Positions 1 to 7,358 of a stretch of 45,548 nucleotides of DNA are shown here, piece after piece. How positions within the stretch are numbered: the stretch's first letter is position 1; each line of letters starts with the position of its first letter. The translations under genes were made by a program, and so were the position numbers. The notes beneath the pieces were generated by a model. It was not told the origin of the DNA, made no database searches, and saw nothing but the letters and a program-made list of their open reading frames with translations. The stretch comes from Actinomycetota bacterium (GTDB lineage Bacteria; Actinomycetota; Actinomycetes; Nanopelagicales; Nanopelagicaceae): positions 1 to 45,548 of the forward strand of contig SYAN01000004.1 of assembly GCA_005787575.1 (NCBI GenBank), written 5' to 3'.

Positions 1-54
1 CTTGAGGTGCTAGTGCCCGATAAGGGCTTCGGGGTTCAAGTCCCCGTTCGGACA
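1..54 (+). tRNA. tRNA-Leu(GAG), 3' part (5' end outside window)
   Basis: Bases 2-8 form a 7-base anticodon loop TTGAGGT with anticodon GAG at 4-6, followed by the 3' anticodon stem GCTAG at 9-13. A long variable arm (GCCC at 15-18 paired with GGGC at 24-27) marks a class II tRNA (Leu, Ser or Tyr), and the anticodon selects leucine (CUC/CUU). The T arm is 30-46 with loop TTCAAGT; 47-53 is the 3' acceptor strand and A54 the discriminator. CCA is not encoded. The 5' half lies before base 1. The next gene starts only 19 bases later. Confidence 0.93.
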
Positions 55-73
55 CGTAGGTTAGGGGAATTCA

Positions 74-622
74 ATGGTTGAAGAAGCTTCGCGCCAATCC
101 CCTCTCTCTGATTACATCGTCAATGTTCCCGACTATCCAAAAACCGGGATCATCTTTAAAGACATCACTCCCCTTCTTGCTGATGCCAAAGCGCTTAAGA
201 GATCGATTGTTGGTTTAGCCGAGAGACTCAACTCGCAAGGAATCGATCGAGTTGCGGGCATCGAAGCTCGTGGATTTATCTTGGGCGCTGCAGTAGCCGC
301 CGAGATCGAGGTTGGTTTTATCCCATTACGCAAACCCGGCAAGTCACCCCGAGAAGTTCACTCGATTCGATATCAACTCGAATATGGATTCGATGAACTA
401 CAAGTCCATAAGGACTTGATCGAAGGCGATATGAAAATTGCCATAATCGATGATGTTCTAGCTACTGGGGGAACTGCTGTGGCAGCGATAGATCTGATTG
501 AAAAGGCTGGCGCTCTTGTCAAGGGTTTTGGCTGTCTACTAGAACTTGAATTCCTCAATGGCAGGAAAGCGATTGCATCGAAGTATCCTGGCGTACCCGT
601 AGAAGCCTTGGTGAAACAATGA
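74..622 (+). CDS. apt: Adenine phosphoribosyltransferase
   Basis: Cytosolic purine salvage enzyme that makes AMP from adenine and PRPP. The 182-residue protein has the normal family length. The PRPP-binding loop IAIIDDVLATGGTA is at about residues 122-135, and the N-terminal PDYPKTGIIFKDITPLL and AGIEARGFILG segments are typical of Apt. The ATG at 74 has an AGGGG ribosome binding site 6-7 bases upstream. It follows the tRNA-Leu by 19 bases, so it is either co-transcribed with the tRNA or uses a promoter lying within it. tdk follows after 25 bases, making a small salvage pair. In many actinobacteria apt lies between secF and rel; here those two genes are adjacent at the far end of the window with no apt between them. 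Confidence 0.97.
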   Translation: MVEEASRQSPLSDYIVNVPDYPKTGIIFKDITPLLADAKALKRSIVGLAERLNSQGIDRVAGIEARGFILGAAVAAEIEVGFIPLRKPGKSPREVHSIRYQLEYGFDELQVHKDLIEGDMKIAIIDDVLATGGTAVAAIDLIEKAGALVKGFGCLLELEFLNGRKAIASKYPGVPVEALVKQ

Positions 623-647
623 GCGGATTGAGTGGTTTGGATTTTCG

Positions 648-1304
648 ATGGCGGAGCTGATCTACTACTGCGGAACAATGGATTCAGGTAAGTCCACACT
701 CGCCTTACAAACGGCTCACAACCATCAAAGTCGGGGGCGTCAAGGTTTAATCTTCACATCAAAGGATCGAGCAGGGACTGGCACTATCTCTTCTCGACTT
801 GGACTCCGATCTGAGGCGATTGAAGTGGCGCCGGATCTGGACATTCATAAATTTGTAGTCGAGCAGTTATCGATCGGGTCGCGTATTGATTATGTGATCT
901 GCGACGAAGCTCAGTTCTACCAAGAGACTCAGATCGAGCAACTTGCCAAGATTGCTGATGGACTCGGAATTGATGTCTATGCGTTTGGGATTCTCACTGA
1001 TTTTCGAACCAAGCTCTTTCCCGGGTCTGCGCGGCTAGTTGAACTCGCAGACCGCGTCCAAACCCTTCAAGTTGAAGCTCTCTGCTGGTGTGGCGAGAGG
1101 GCAACCCACAATGCTAGAACCGTCAATGGAACTATGGTCACGGAAGGTGAACAAGTAGTTGTCGGAGATGTTGCCACTGACGTGCCCAACCAAGTTGCTT
1201 ATGAAGTCCTATGCCGGCGACATCACATGCGAAAAGTCGTTACAGGATCCTCGAAGGAACCGTTGGTACAGAAAAGCTCAGAACCACTTCCCTTTCAAAA
1301 TTGA
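648..1304 (+). CDS. tdk: Thymidine kinase (type II)
   Basis: Phosphorylates thymidine (and deoxyuridine) to the monophosphate with ATP, in the cytosol. The P-loop GTMDSGKST is at residues 9-17. The CDEAQF segment supplies the catalytic Glu at residue 87. The lasso and zinc region has C146, C148, C189 and H192, the same Cys-Cys-Cys-His set as the E. coli type enzyme. Length, 218 residues, is slightly above average because of a hydrophilic tail of about 20 residues. No clear ribosome binding site precedes the ATG at 648; translation is probably coupled to apt, whose stop is 25 bases upstream. The gene converges on a DUF554 gene with an 11-base gap and no recognisable terminator. Confidence 0.96.
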   Translation: MAELIYYCGTMDSGKSTLALQTAHNHQSRGRQGLIFTSKDRAGTGTISSRLGLRSEAIEVAPDLDIHKFVVEQLSIGSRIDYVICDEAQFYQETQIEQLAKIADGLGIDVYAFGILTDFRTKLFPGSARLVELADRVQTLQVEALCWCGERATHNARTVNGTMVTEGEQVVVGDVATDVPNQVAYEVLCRRHHMRKVVTGSSKEPLVQKSSEPLPFQN

Positions 1305-1315
1305 AAAATCAGAAA

Positions 1316-2044
1316 TCAAATTGCGAGTAGGCCGGCGAGAATAGGTGCTATAAAAATCGCTGGAAGTAGATTTCCAACCGCGATCCGTTTGATCCCCATC
1401 GAACCCAGGGCAATCCCAATCAAAAGCAACCCTCCCGTGATCGTGAGAGCTTGAACTTGCACTGGAGTCAAGACTTCACCAAGACCAAAACCAACTCCAG
1501 TCCAAGTAAATTGATAGAGACCAACTGGGATAGCAGAGAGTCCGACCCCCCACCCGAACGATGCAGCAAACATAATCGACATGAAGAAATCTAGAGTGCT
1601 CTTGAGTACCAGTAGCTCTATCCCTTCGCCCATGCCATCACTTATCCCACCAAGGACTGCCATGGGACCAACGCCAAAAAGGATCGATGCGGCGAGAAAA
1701 CCTTCCACAAAACGAGGGTTCTCATCCCTCGAGAATCGTCTTCGAAGTCGGTCACCGAAATTTTCCAATCGTCGCTCGATTCCACTCCAATGCCCAAGGG
1801 TTGCACCAAGCGCCAAAGAAAATAGGATGACAAGTATCGATACACCACGAGCAAAAGAATCTTGAAAATCGCGATCCCAAAATGTACGAAGCGAATCAGC
1901 GGCTGCGATAAGCACTACAAAACCCATTGCCTGTGTGAGGAGATCGCGTAAATCAGAGTGAAATCTCTTGCCCATCACTAATCCAAGAAGTGTGCCCAGG
2001 ATTATCGCGGCTATATTTATGAGTGTTCCGCTACCGATGATCAC
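1316..2044 (-). CDS. DUF554 family membrane protein
   Basis: A 242-residue, very hydrophobic protein of the DUF554 (YdfK/YqgA-like) family, inner membrane, with about seven predicted membrane segments. The N-terminal GTLINIAAIILGTLLGL and the later FGVGPMAVLGGISDGMG segment are family hallmarks. The biochemical function is unknown. The start is GTG at 2044, directly after GGAG and 6 bases after a TAGACT hexamer, so a leaderless mRNA is more likely than classical initiation (the GGAG abuts the start codon). It diverges from the YczE-like gene at 2070 and the two starts are only 25 bases apart. Confidence 0.85.
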   Translation of the reverse strand: MIIGSGTLINIAAIILGTLLGLVMGKRFHSDLRDLLTQAMGFVVLIAAADSLRTFWDRDFQDSFARGVSILVILFSLALGATLGHWSGIERRLENFGDRLRRRFSRDENPRFVEGFLAASILFGVGPMAVLGGISDGMGEGIELLVLKSTLDFFMSIMFAASFGWGVGLSAIPVGLYQFTWTGVGFGLGEVLTPVQVQALTITGGLLLIGIALGSMGIKRIAVGNLLPAIFIAPILAGLLAI

Positions 2045-2050
2045 CTCCGA

Positions 2051-2060
2051 AGTCTAGACT
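2051..2060. promoter_or_regulatory. Palindromic bidirectional -10 element
   Basis: AGTCTAGACT is a perfect 10-base palindrome. It contains TAGACT on the + strand (2055-2060) and TAGACT on the minus strand (2056-2051). The + copy lies 9 bases before the ATG at 2070 and the minus copy 6 bases before the GTG at 2044. The spacer is too short to hold two independent promoters, so one symmetric -10 probably starts both genes as leaderless transcripts. No good -35 is visible on either side. Inferred from sequence only. Confidence 0.5.
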
Positions 2061-2069
2061 GCGCAGACA

Positions 2070-2738
2070 ATGATGCTTCACTCATGGTTTCGCTTCTTCA
2101 CTCCGCATAAATCGATCCCTAAAACTCCGTGGACTGCAGATCACCAATGGCAAGTATCGCCACTTCGCATTTTTATTCTTGTTTCGGGTCTAGCTTTATT
2201 TGGCATTGGCGATGCACTCGTGATCTCATCCGATATCGGAAATGCACCTTGGTCAGTTCTCGCGCAAGGAATTTCGCTGCGTCTTGGCATATCGATTGGA
2301 CTTGCGACGGTACTAGTAGGCGCCGTTGTCCTACTCTTCTGGGTTCCTTTGAAACGGCGCGTCGGCCTTGGAACAATCACGAATATTTTCGTGATTTCGG
2401 TCTTTATCGATTTCGGACTTTTCATCTTCCCCACCGCCCCCAATCACCTCTCTGGTATCGGTTATGTACTTGGTGGGACCCTTTTGGTGGGTCTTGGGTC
2501 CGCGCTCTACCTAACCTGCGGCCTTGGCGCTGGCCCGCGAGATGGGCTGATGACGGGTCTTCATGAGAAAACGGGTGTGAGAGTAGGTCGAGTTCGCCTC
2601 ACCCTTGAGGTGATGGTCTTGTTCTCAGGCGCACTTCTCAACGGAACTTGGGGTCTTGGAACCGCACTTTTCGCATTGTTTATCGGCCAATCGGTCGCAA
2701 TCTGGCTGGGTGTCGTAGCCCGAAGTACCGCTAAGTAG
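2070..2738 (+). CDS. YczE/YyaS/YitT-like integral membrane protein
   Basis: A 222-residue protein with about 35 polar N-terminal residues, then five probable membrane segments. It shows signatures of the YczE (COG2364) family: GNAPWSVLAQGISLRLGIS in the first half and GLGAGPRDGLMTGL in the second. The family role is not well defined; B. subtilis yczE lies next to the surfactin cluster, but nothing here suggests secondary metabolism. Two ATG codons (2070 and 2073) are possible starts and no Shine-Dalgarno is seen. The upstream TAGACT palindrome suggests a leaderless mRNA. The purine permease follows after about 100 bases. Confidence 0.82.
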   Translation: MMLHSWFRFFTPHKSIPKTPWTADHQWQVSPLRIFILVSGLALFGIGDALVISSDIGNAPWSVLAQGISLRLGISIGLATVLVGAVVLLFWVPLKRRVGLGTITNIFVISVFIDFGLFIFPTAPNHLSGIGYVLGGTLLVGLGSALYLTCGLGAGPRDGLMTGLHEKTGVRVGRVRLTLEVMVLFSGALLNGTWGLGTALFALFIGQSVAIWLGVVARSTAK

Positions 2739-2747
2739 CACATAGGT

Positions 2748-2800
2748 TTGGGCCTTCCCCAATACTTCCCTTTTTCTTCCTATTCACCTTCCCCCGGGGT
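2748..2800 (+). other. C/T-rich leader with two short hairpins before the purine permease
   Basis: The 99-base gap 2739-2837 contains a 5-bp hairpin (TTGGG 2748-2752 with CCCAA 2758-2762) followed by a pyrimidine-rich run with five Ts at 2771-2775. This could be a weak terminator for the YczE-like gene. A second possible stem, GGGGT at 2796-2800 with ACCCC at about 2808-2812, precedes the permease ribosome binding site. I recognise no known riboswitch consensus here. Confidence 0.3.
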
Positions 2801-2837
2801 CGAAAACACCCCCGTCACCAAAACAGAAAGGTAAATC

Positions 2838-4358
2838 GTGCTCGATAAATATTTCAAAATCACCGAGCGTGGTTCCACTATCTCCCAGGAGATTCGAGGT
2901 GGATTCGTAACGTTCTTCACGATGGGTTACATCGTGGCGTTGAATCCGTTAATTCTCGGAGGGGCAGATGCCAAGGGTAATTTCCTTGGTGGGGGAACCG
3001 CAGGTCCAAACATCGCAATGGTCGCTGCAGCTACGGCACTCATAGCTGGAGTGATGTCCATTCTCATGGGAGTTGTCGCAAACTTCCCGATTGCTATCGC
3101 AACAGGTCTTGGTCTCAACACCTTCGTTGCGGTAGGTATCGCAGAGCTCCCAGAAATGACGTGGGCTGATGCGATGGGTCTTGTAGTCCTGGAAGGACTC
3201 ATCATCCTCATTCTCGTCCTTACCGGTTTTCGAATTGCGGTTTTCAAAGCAGTTCCAAGACAACTGAAGATCGCAATCTCAGTGGGTATTGGACTATTCA
3301 TCGCCCTTATCGGGTTGGTTGATGCAGGGTTCGTCCGAAAGACTCCTGGATCGGGTCCTGTTCCGGTGGCACTCGGCTATGACGGCAAGCTAGTCGGATG
3401 GCCAGTGATCGTCTTCGCATTCGGCGTAATTCTTACAATCGCACTCTGGGTTCGTAAGGTAAAGGCGGCGCTCCTTATCGGCATCGTCGTCTCGACTCTC
3501 CTTGCGATCGTGATTGAAAGAACCTTCAAGATCGGTGCGAATTTCATCCCCAAAGGCGTCATCGACGGAGCCTTCGGTGGCAAACTGCCGCAGACCTATT
3601 TTGATGCAGGCGGGATCGTCCTCGAGAATGGCGATTTCGTAAATTCCAAAGGTTGGGGCTTGAACGTTCCCGCAGTTCCAAGTGCTGTCGTTGAGACACC
3701 AAATTTCGATCTCTTGGGTCAGTTCAGCCTCTTCGGCTCAATCAGCAAGATCGGTATCGTCACCGTGGTCTTGTTGGTATTCACACTCTTGTTGGCCGAC
3801 TTCTTCGACACGATGGGCACAATGACCGCTATCGGTCAGCAAGCGGGCCTAGTCGACAAGGAAGGCAATGTTCCTAACGCAAACAAGATCCTGATCGTTG
3901 ACTCTCTCGCTGCAACCGCAGGTGGAGCAGGTGCTGTCTCATCGAACACCTCTTACATTGAGAGCGCATCGGGAGTTGGTGAAGGCGCACGAACTGGTCT
4001 TGCATCTGTTGTGACTGGAATCCTCTTCCTACTCACTACATTTCTTGCTCCGCTAGTCAAAGTTATTCCATACGAGGCGGCTGTTCCAGCTCTCATCATC
4101 GTCGGTTTCTTGATGATGACTCAAATCAAAGAGATCGATTGGCAAGACTTCGGCATTGCAATGCCGGCTTTCTTGACGATCATCTTGATGCCATTCACTT
4201 ACAACATCGCTGTTGGCATTGGAGCAGGCTTCGTAACACACGTTGTCATCAGACTATTCCAGGGGCGCGCTAAGGAGATTCATCCTCTTCTTTGGTTTGT
4301 TTCTGGACTATTTATGGTGTATTTCCTTTCGTCACCAATAAATATTTGGTTGGCATAG
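2838..4358 (+). CDS. NCS2 family purine permease (AzgA-like)
   Basis: A 506-residue transporter of the NCS2 family, AzgA-like branch (COG2252), which imports adenine, guanine or hypoxanthine by proton symport in characterised members. Evidence: the N-terminal EIRGGFVTFFTMGYI segment followed by the LNPLIL motif, the FFDTMGTMTAIGQQAGL signature near residue 320, SNTSYIESASGVGEGARTGL near residue 370, and 12 or more hydrophobic segments. The start is GTG at 2838 with AAAGG 6 bases upstream. With apt and tdk nearby it fits a local nucleobase and nucleoside salvage theme. The exact base imported cannot be read from the sequence. It ends in a strong terminator. Confidence 0.92.
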   Translation: MLDKYFKITERGSTISQEIRGGFVTFFTMGYIVALNPLILGGADAKGNFLGGGTAGPNIAMVAAATALIAGVMSILMGVVANFPIAIATGLGLNTFVAVGIAELPEMTWADAMGLVVLEGLIILILVLTGFRIAVFKAVPRQLKIAISVGIGLFIALIGLVDAGFVRKTPGSGPVPVALGYDGKLVGWPVIVFAFGVILTIALWVRKVKAALLIGIVVSTLLAIVIERTFKIGANFIPKGVIDGAFGGKLPQTYFDAGGIVLENGDFVNSKGWGLNVPAVPSAVVETPNFDLLGQFSLFGSISKIGIVTVVLLVFTLLLADFFDTMGTMTAIGQQAGLVDKEGNVPNANKILIVDSLAATAGGAGAVSSNTSYIESASGVGEGARTGLASVVTGILFLLTTFLAPLVKVIPYEAAVPALIIVGFLMMTQIKEIDWQDFGIAMPAFLTIILMPFTYNIAVGIGAGFVTHVVIRLFQGRAKEIHPLLWFVSGLFMVYFLSSPINIWLA

Positions 4359-4390
4359 GACTTCAAAGCTAATCGCCAAACGGCGAGTGA

Positions 4391-4427
4391 CGAGGGAGGG
4401 GCTTTCGCCCCTCCCTCGTTTGCTTTC
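4391..4427 (+). terminator. Rho-independent terminator after the purine permease
   Basis: A perfect 12-bp stem (4391-4402 with 4407-4418) closes a TTTC tetraloop and is followed by TTTGCTTT. It lies 32 bases past the permease stop. The minus-strand gene ung ends at 4458, so the same hairpin may also stop transcription from that side, though the T tract on the minus strand is poor. Confidence 0.9.
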
Positions 4428-4457
4428 CCTCACTCAGGCTTTATTTCAGATTCCAAA

Positions 4458-5111
4458 TCACCAATCAATAGGTTCGGCTAATAGTGCATTGACCTTGCTA
4501 AAAGGTTTTGAGCCGAAGAAGCCTCTATGTGCCGATAACGGGCTTGGATGTACTCCGGTGATGGATCTTCCCGCGAAGAGATGACTCACCTCGCCCGCAT
4601 TTTTACCCCACAAGATGGCCGCAGCGCCCGAGGTTGCGCTTATTTCACAGATCCGATTGGTGATCTGAGCCCAGCCAAAGCTTTGATGAGAGTTCGATTC
4701 CCCTTCATTGATGGTGAGAGTTCTGTTCAGAAGCATGACGCCCTGCCGCTCCCAGTCCATCAGATCGGGAGTGGGCACCTCGCCGTCAACATCGTCTACT
4801 TTCTCTCGAAAGATATTTTTCAAAGAGGCAGGTAACTCTCTACACTCCTTCGGCACAGCGAAGGATCTTCCTATGGCAAATCGATGATCTGGATAAGGAT
4901 CTTGTCCGACGATCACTACCTTCACCGATTCTGGCGGGATCGTTAGCGCTGCAAAGACGTCCCTCTTATCCGGCAAAATTCGCTTTCCGCGTCCTATTTC
5001 GTCTTCTAACCTCGCTTCGATTTGAATCAGAAGCTCTTCGAATCCCTCTAAATGTGACCGCCAAGATTGCGGAATCAGATCAACGAGCGAGGGCGAAGTA
5101 GCGCCCATCAC
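4458..5111 (-). CDS. ung: Uracil-DNA glycosylase (family 1)
   Basis: Removes uracil from DNA as the first step of base excision repair. The 217-residue protein carries the catalytic-water motif GQDPYP at 69-74 (Asp71 is the expected base), LLNRTLTINEGESNSH at about 127-142, and the DNA-intercalation and catalytic His motif HPSPLSAHRG at 188-197 (His188). The Pro after GQDPY replaces the His of the E. coli enzyme; mycobacterial Ung also has GQDPYP, so this is a lineage trait rather than a defect. The start (ATG at 5111 or 5108) overlaps the 3' end of the upstream ABC ATPase gene by about 30 bases, which implies translational coupling. Confidence 0.96.
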   Translation of the reverse strand: MMGATSPSLVDLIPQSWRSHLEGFEELLIQIEARLEDEIGRGKRILPDKRDVFAALTIPPESVKVVIVGQDPYPDHRFAIGRSFAVPKECRELPASLKNIFREKVDDVDGEVPTPDLMDWERQGVMLLNRTLTINEGESNSHQSFGWAQITNRICEISATSGAAAILWGKNAGEVSHLFAGRSITGVHPSPLSAHRGFFGSKPFSKVNALLAEPIDW

Positions 5112-5862
5112 GAACTTCCAGTCTTATCTGATTTTGATAAAGCGCTGACAGAGTCTGCTCGGTAAGGACTTCCCGGATCTCTCCTTGTGCAAAAACAGAA
5201 CCTGATTTCAGTATCAATATGTGAGTCGTACCTCTTGGTATCTCCTCAAGATGATGTGTGACCATAACTGTTACTGGTGAAGCGGGGTCTGAGGCGAAGT
5301 CTCCTAACCGTCCCAGGAGGTCCTCGCGACCACCTAGATCTAATCCTGCTGCCGGCTCATCGAGAAGAAGCAGTTCAGGATCTGGCATAAGGGCTCGCGC
5401 GATCATTACCCGTTTTCTCTCGCCTTCACTCAGAGTTTGGAAAGTGCGATTTGCAAGCTCCTTTATTCCGAAGGCATGTAAGAGTGCACTCGATCGCGAT
5501 TCATCCCACAAGTCGTACTCTTCGATCCACCGTCCAAAGACTGCGTAAGCCGAAGAAAGGATTAGATCTGAAACTTTTTCATCACCCGGGATCAGATCTA
5601 AAGAAGAGCTCGAAGCGATACCGATACGTGTCTTTAGTTCACTGGTATCGACTCGCCCCAATTTTGATCCAAGAATTTCAGCGCTTCCGGAGGTAGGAAA
5701 GATATAACTTGATAGAACACTCAGCAGGGTTGTCTTTCCTGCCCCATTAGGTCCGATAACTACCCATCTCTGCCCTGGCATCACTTGCCATGACACTTTC
5801 GACAGGATTAGCGAGCCCGAACGTGAGACCGTAACTTCGTTCAGTTCAATCAACGGCTGCAT
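5080..5862 (-). CDS. ABC transporter ATP-binding protein (partner unknown)
   Basis: A single 260-residue ATPase domain: Walker A GPNGAGKTT at about 37-45, signature LSEGERKRVMIARAL at 144-158, Walker B LLLLDEPAAGLD at 164-175, then the H-loop VTHH. No permease or binding protein is adjacent, so substrate and partner are unknown; some stand-alone ATPases of this type act outside transport. I chose the ATG at 5862 (MQPLIEL) over an upstream start at 5949, because the latter would run across the divergent serB start and adds 29 residues without family similarity. No Shine-Dalgarno is seen, but TATCTT lies 8 bases upstream. ung follows with an overlap. Confidence 0.85.
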   Translation of the reverse strand: MQPLIELNEVTVSRSGSLILSKVSWQVMPGQRWVVIGPNGAGKTTLLSVLSSYIFPTSGSAEILGSKLGRVDTSELKTRIGIASSSSLDLIPGDEKVSDLILSSAYAVFGRWIEEYDLWDESRSSALLHAFGIKELANRTFQTLSEGERKRVMIARALMPDPELLLLDEPAAGLDLGGREDLLGRLGDFASDPASPVTVMVTHHLEEIPRGTTHILILKSGSVFAQGEIREVLTEQTLSALYQNQIRLEVRDGRYFALAR

Positions 5863-5870
5863 AGGTGGCA

Positions 5871-5876
5871 AAGATA
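5871..5876 (-). promoter_or_regulatory. Candidate -10 (TATCTT) for the ABC ATPase gene
   Basis: TATCTT on the minus strand ends 8 bases before the ATG at 5862, which lacks a Shine-Dalgarno. The pattern suits a leaderless mRNA. No -35 is evident. Confidence 0.35.
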
Positions 5877-5886
5877 TCGCGACCGC

Positions 5887-5892
5887 TAACCT
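5887..5892 (+). promoter_or_regulatory. Candidate -10 (TAACCT) for serB
   Basis: TAACCT on the + strand ends 6 bases before the GTG at 5899, which has no Shine-Dalgarno. The 36-base divergent spacer 5863-5898 would hold both this and the ABC ATPase promoter. Confidence 0.35.
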
Positions 5893-5898
5893 TCGCCA

Positions 5899-6528
5899 GT
5901 GAGATATCGCCTCCTGATGATGGATGTCGATTCGACTCTTATCGACCAAGAAGTGATTGACGAGCTGGCGCGAATTGCTGGTCTAGGCGATGTTGTAAGT
6001 CAGATCACGGCAAGGGCCATGGCAGGTGAGCTCGATTTCGAAAGCGCGCTACGGGAGCGCGTCAAACTCCTGAAAGGACAGCCACTGTCGATCCTCGACG
6101 AAGTTCAGCAGAGGATCACCCTGACTCATGGTGCGAGAGAACTTCTTGCAAGTTTGAAATCTCAAGGTGTCAAGGTTGGTGTGGTTACTGGAGGCTTCGA
6201 GGAGGTAATTCTTCCCATTGTGGAAGATCTCGAGATCGATTTTCTTCGCGGAAACAAACTAGGTGTAGAGAATGGTTCACTAACGGGTGAAGTCGAAGGA
6301 AGCATAATTGGTCGCAATGAGAAAGCAGAGGCGTTGAGGGATTTTTCTTCCTCTTATGCAATTCCACTCGGCGAGACGATAGCTGTTGGTGATGGAGCAA
6401 ACGACATTGAGATGATCAAGAGTGCTGGACTTGGAATCGCCTTCTGTGCCAAAGAAGTTCTTCGCGTGCAAGCAGATATCTCGATAGAGATTCGCGACTT
6501 AAAACTCGTCTTGGATTACTTTCTTTAG
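5899..6528 (+). CDS. serB: Phosphoserine phosphatase
   Basis: Hydrolyses O-phosphoserine to serine, the last step of serine synthesis; HAD superfamily. The nucleophile motif DVDSTL is at residues 9-14 (Asp9 nucleophile, Asp11 acid/base), VGVVTGGFEEV gives motif II, and VGDGANDIEMI near residue 163 gives the metal-binding motif IV. At 209 residues it is the short form without N-terminal ACT domains. The start is GTG at 5899; ATG codons at 5917 and 5920 would leave only one or no residues before the DVDST motif. The gene converges on hisG and the two stop codons overlap in four bases (6525-6528). Confidence 0.94.
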   Translation: MRYRLLMMDVDSTLIDQEVIDELARIAGLGDVVSQITARAMAGELDFESALRERVKLLKGQPLSILDEVQQRITLTHGARELLASLKSQGVKVGVVTGGFEEVILPIVEDLEIDFLRGNKLGVENGSLTGEVEGSIIGRNEKAEALRDFSSSYAIPLGETIAVGDGANDIEMIKSAGLGIAFCAKEVLRVQADISIEIRDLKLVLDYFL

Positions 6529-7358
6529 AGCCGGCAAGCGTGAATGTCGGTTACCAGAATTCCACGAGCTCCAACCTCATAGAGTTGATCCATCACTTGA
6601 TGGACCTCTCGCCTGGGAACCATTGCTCGTACTGCAACCCAATCGGTCTTTTGCAGCGGCGAGATTGTGGGCGATTCAATGCCTGGGGTGATTGTGCAAG
6701 CTTTATCAAGATTGTTACGGGTAACGTCATAATCCACAAGGACGTATTGTCTGGCAATAACGACTCCTTGCAGTCTTCGCAGAACCAGTTCGAAATCACT
6801 TCTCTCGCCACGAGCAATGAGAATCGCTGAGCTTTCAAGAATCGGTTGATCAAATGCCGCGAGCCCAGCTTGCCGAAGCGTGCTTCCGGTGGAGACTACA
6901 TCCGCAATGAGATCGGCTACACCAAGGCCAACAGCACTTTCGACCGCTCCGTCCAGATGCACGATATCGGCACTTACTCCACGATCTCGCAGGTACTTCG
7001 CAAGCAAGTTGGGATAAGCAGTAGCAATTCTTTTTCCTTCTAAGCTATTACTGGAAACCCCAACCGGGCCGGCTAATCTAAATGATGACCGTCCGAAGTC
7101 GAGGTCAAGCAGTTCAACAGCCGAGCTTTCGCTATCGGCAAGCAGATCCCTACCGGTCACGCCAAGATCTAGTTCGCCATTTCCTACATATGTGGCTATA
7201 TCTCTTGGGCGCAAGTAATAGAACTCGACATCATTGGTGGGGTCGAGGAATATTAAATCCTTTACGTCCTGACGTTGGCGAAAACCGGCAGCTTTGAAGA
7301 TTTCGATTGCGGACTCTGAAAGTGAACCCTTATTTGGTAGAGCAATTTTCAGGGTCAT
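6525..7358 (-). CDS. hisG: ATP phosphoribosyltransferase (long form)
   Basis: First, committed step of histidine synthesis: ATP plus PRPP gives phosphoribosyl-ATP. At 277 residues it is the long HisG with a C-terminal regulatory domain (about 205-277, ending GARGILVTDIHACRL) that binds histidine for feedback inhibition, so no HisZ is needed. The PRPP-binding motif ADLIADVVSTGSTLR is at about 148-162. The ATG overlaps the hisE stop by one base (TGATG), so the two genes are translationally coupled. It is the last gene of the 34-kb minus-strand block and ends tail-to-tail with serB. Confidence 0.97.
   Translation of the reverse strand: MTLKIALPNKGSLSESAIEIFKAAGFRQRQDVKDLIFLDPTNDVEFYYLRPRDIATYVGNGELDLGVTGRDLLADSESSAVELLDLDFGRSSFRLAGPVGVSSNSLEGKRIATAYPNLLAKYLRDRGVSADIVHLDGAVESAVGLGVADLIADVVSTGSTLRQAGLAAFDQPILESSAILIARGERSDFELVLRRLQGVVIARQYVLVDYDVTRNNLDKACTITPGIESPTISPLQKTDWVAVRAMVPRREVHQVMDQLYEVGARGILVTDIHACRL

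Noticed and set aside
1294-1312. Inverted repeat TTTCAA-AA-TTGAAA between tdk and the DUF554 gene as a terminator
   Set aside because: AT-rich 6-bp stem with a 2-base loop and no T tract on either strand.
4899-4905. Pro instead of His after GQDPY in Ung as a sign of inactivation
   Set aside because: Mycobacterial Ung has the same GQDPYP form, and the catalytic Asp and His motifs are intact.
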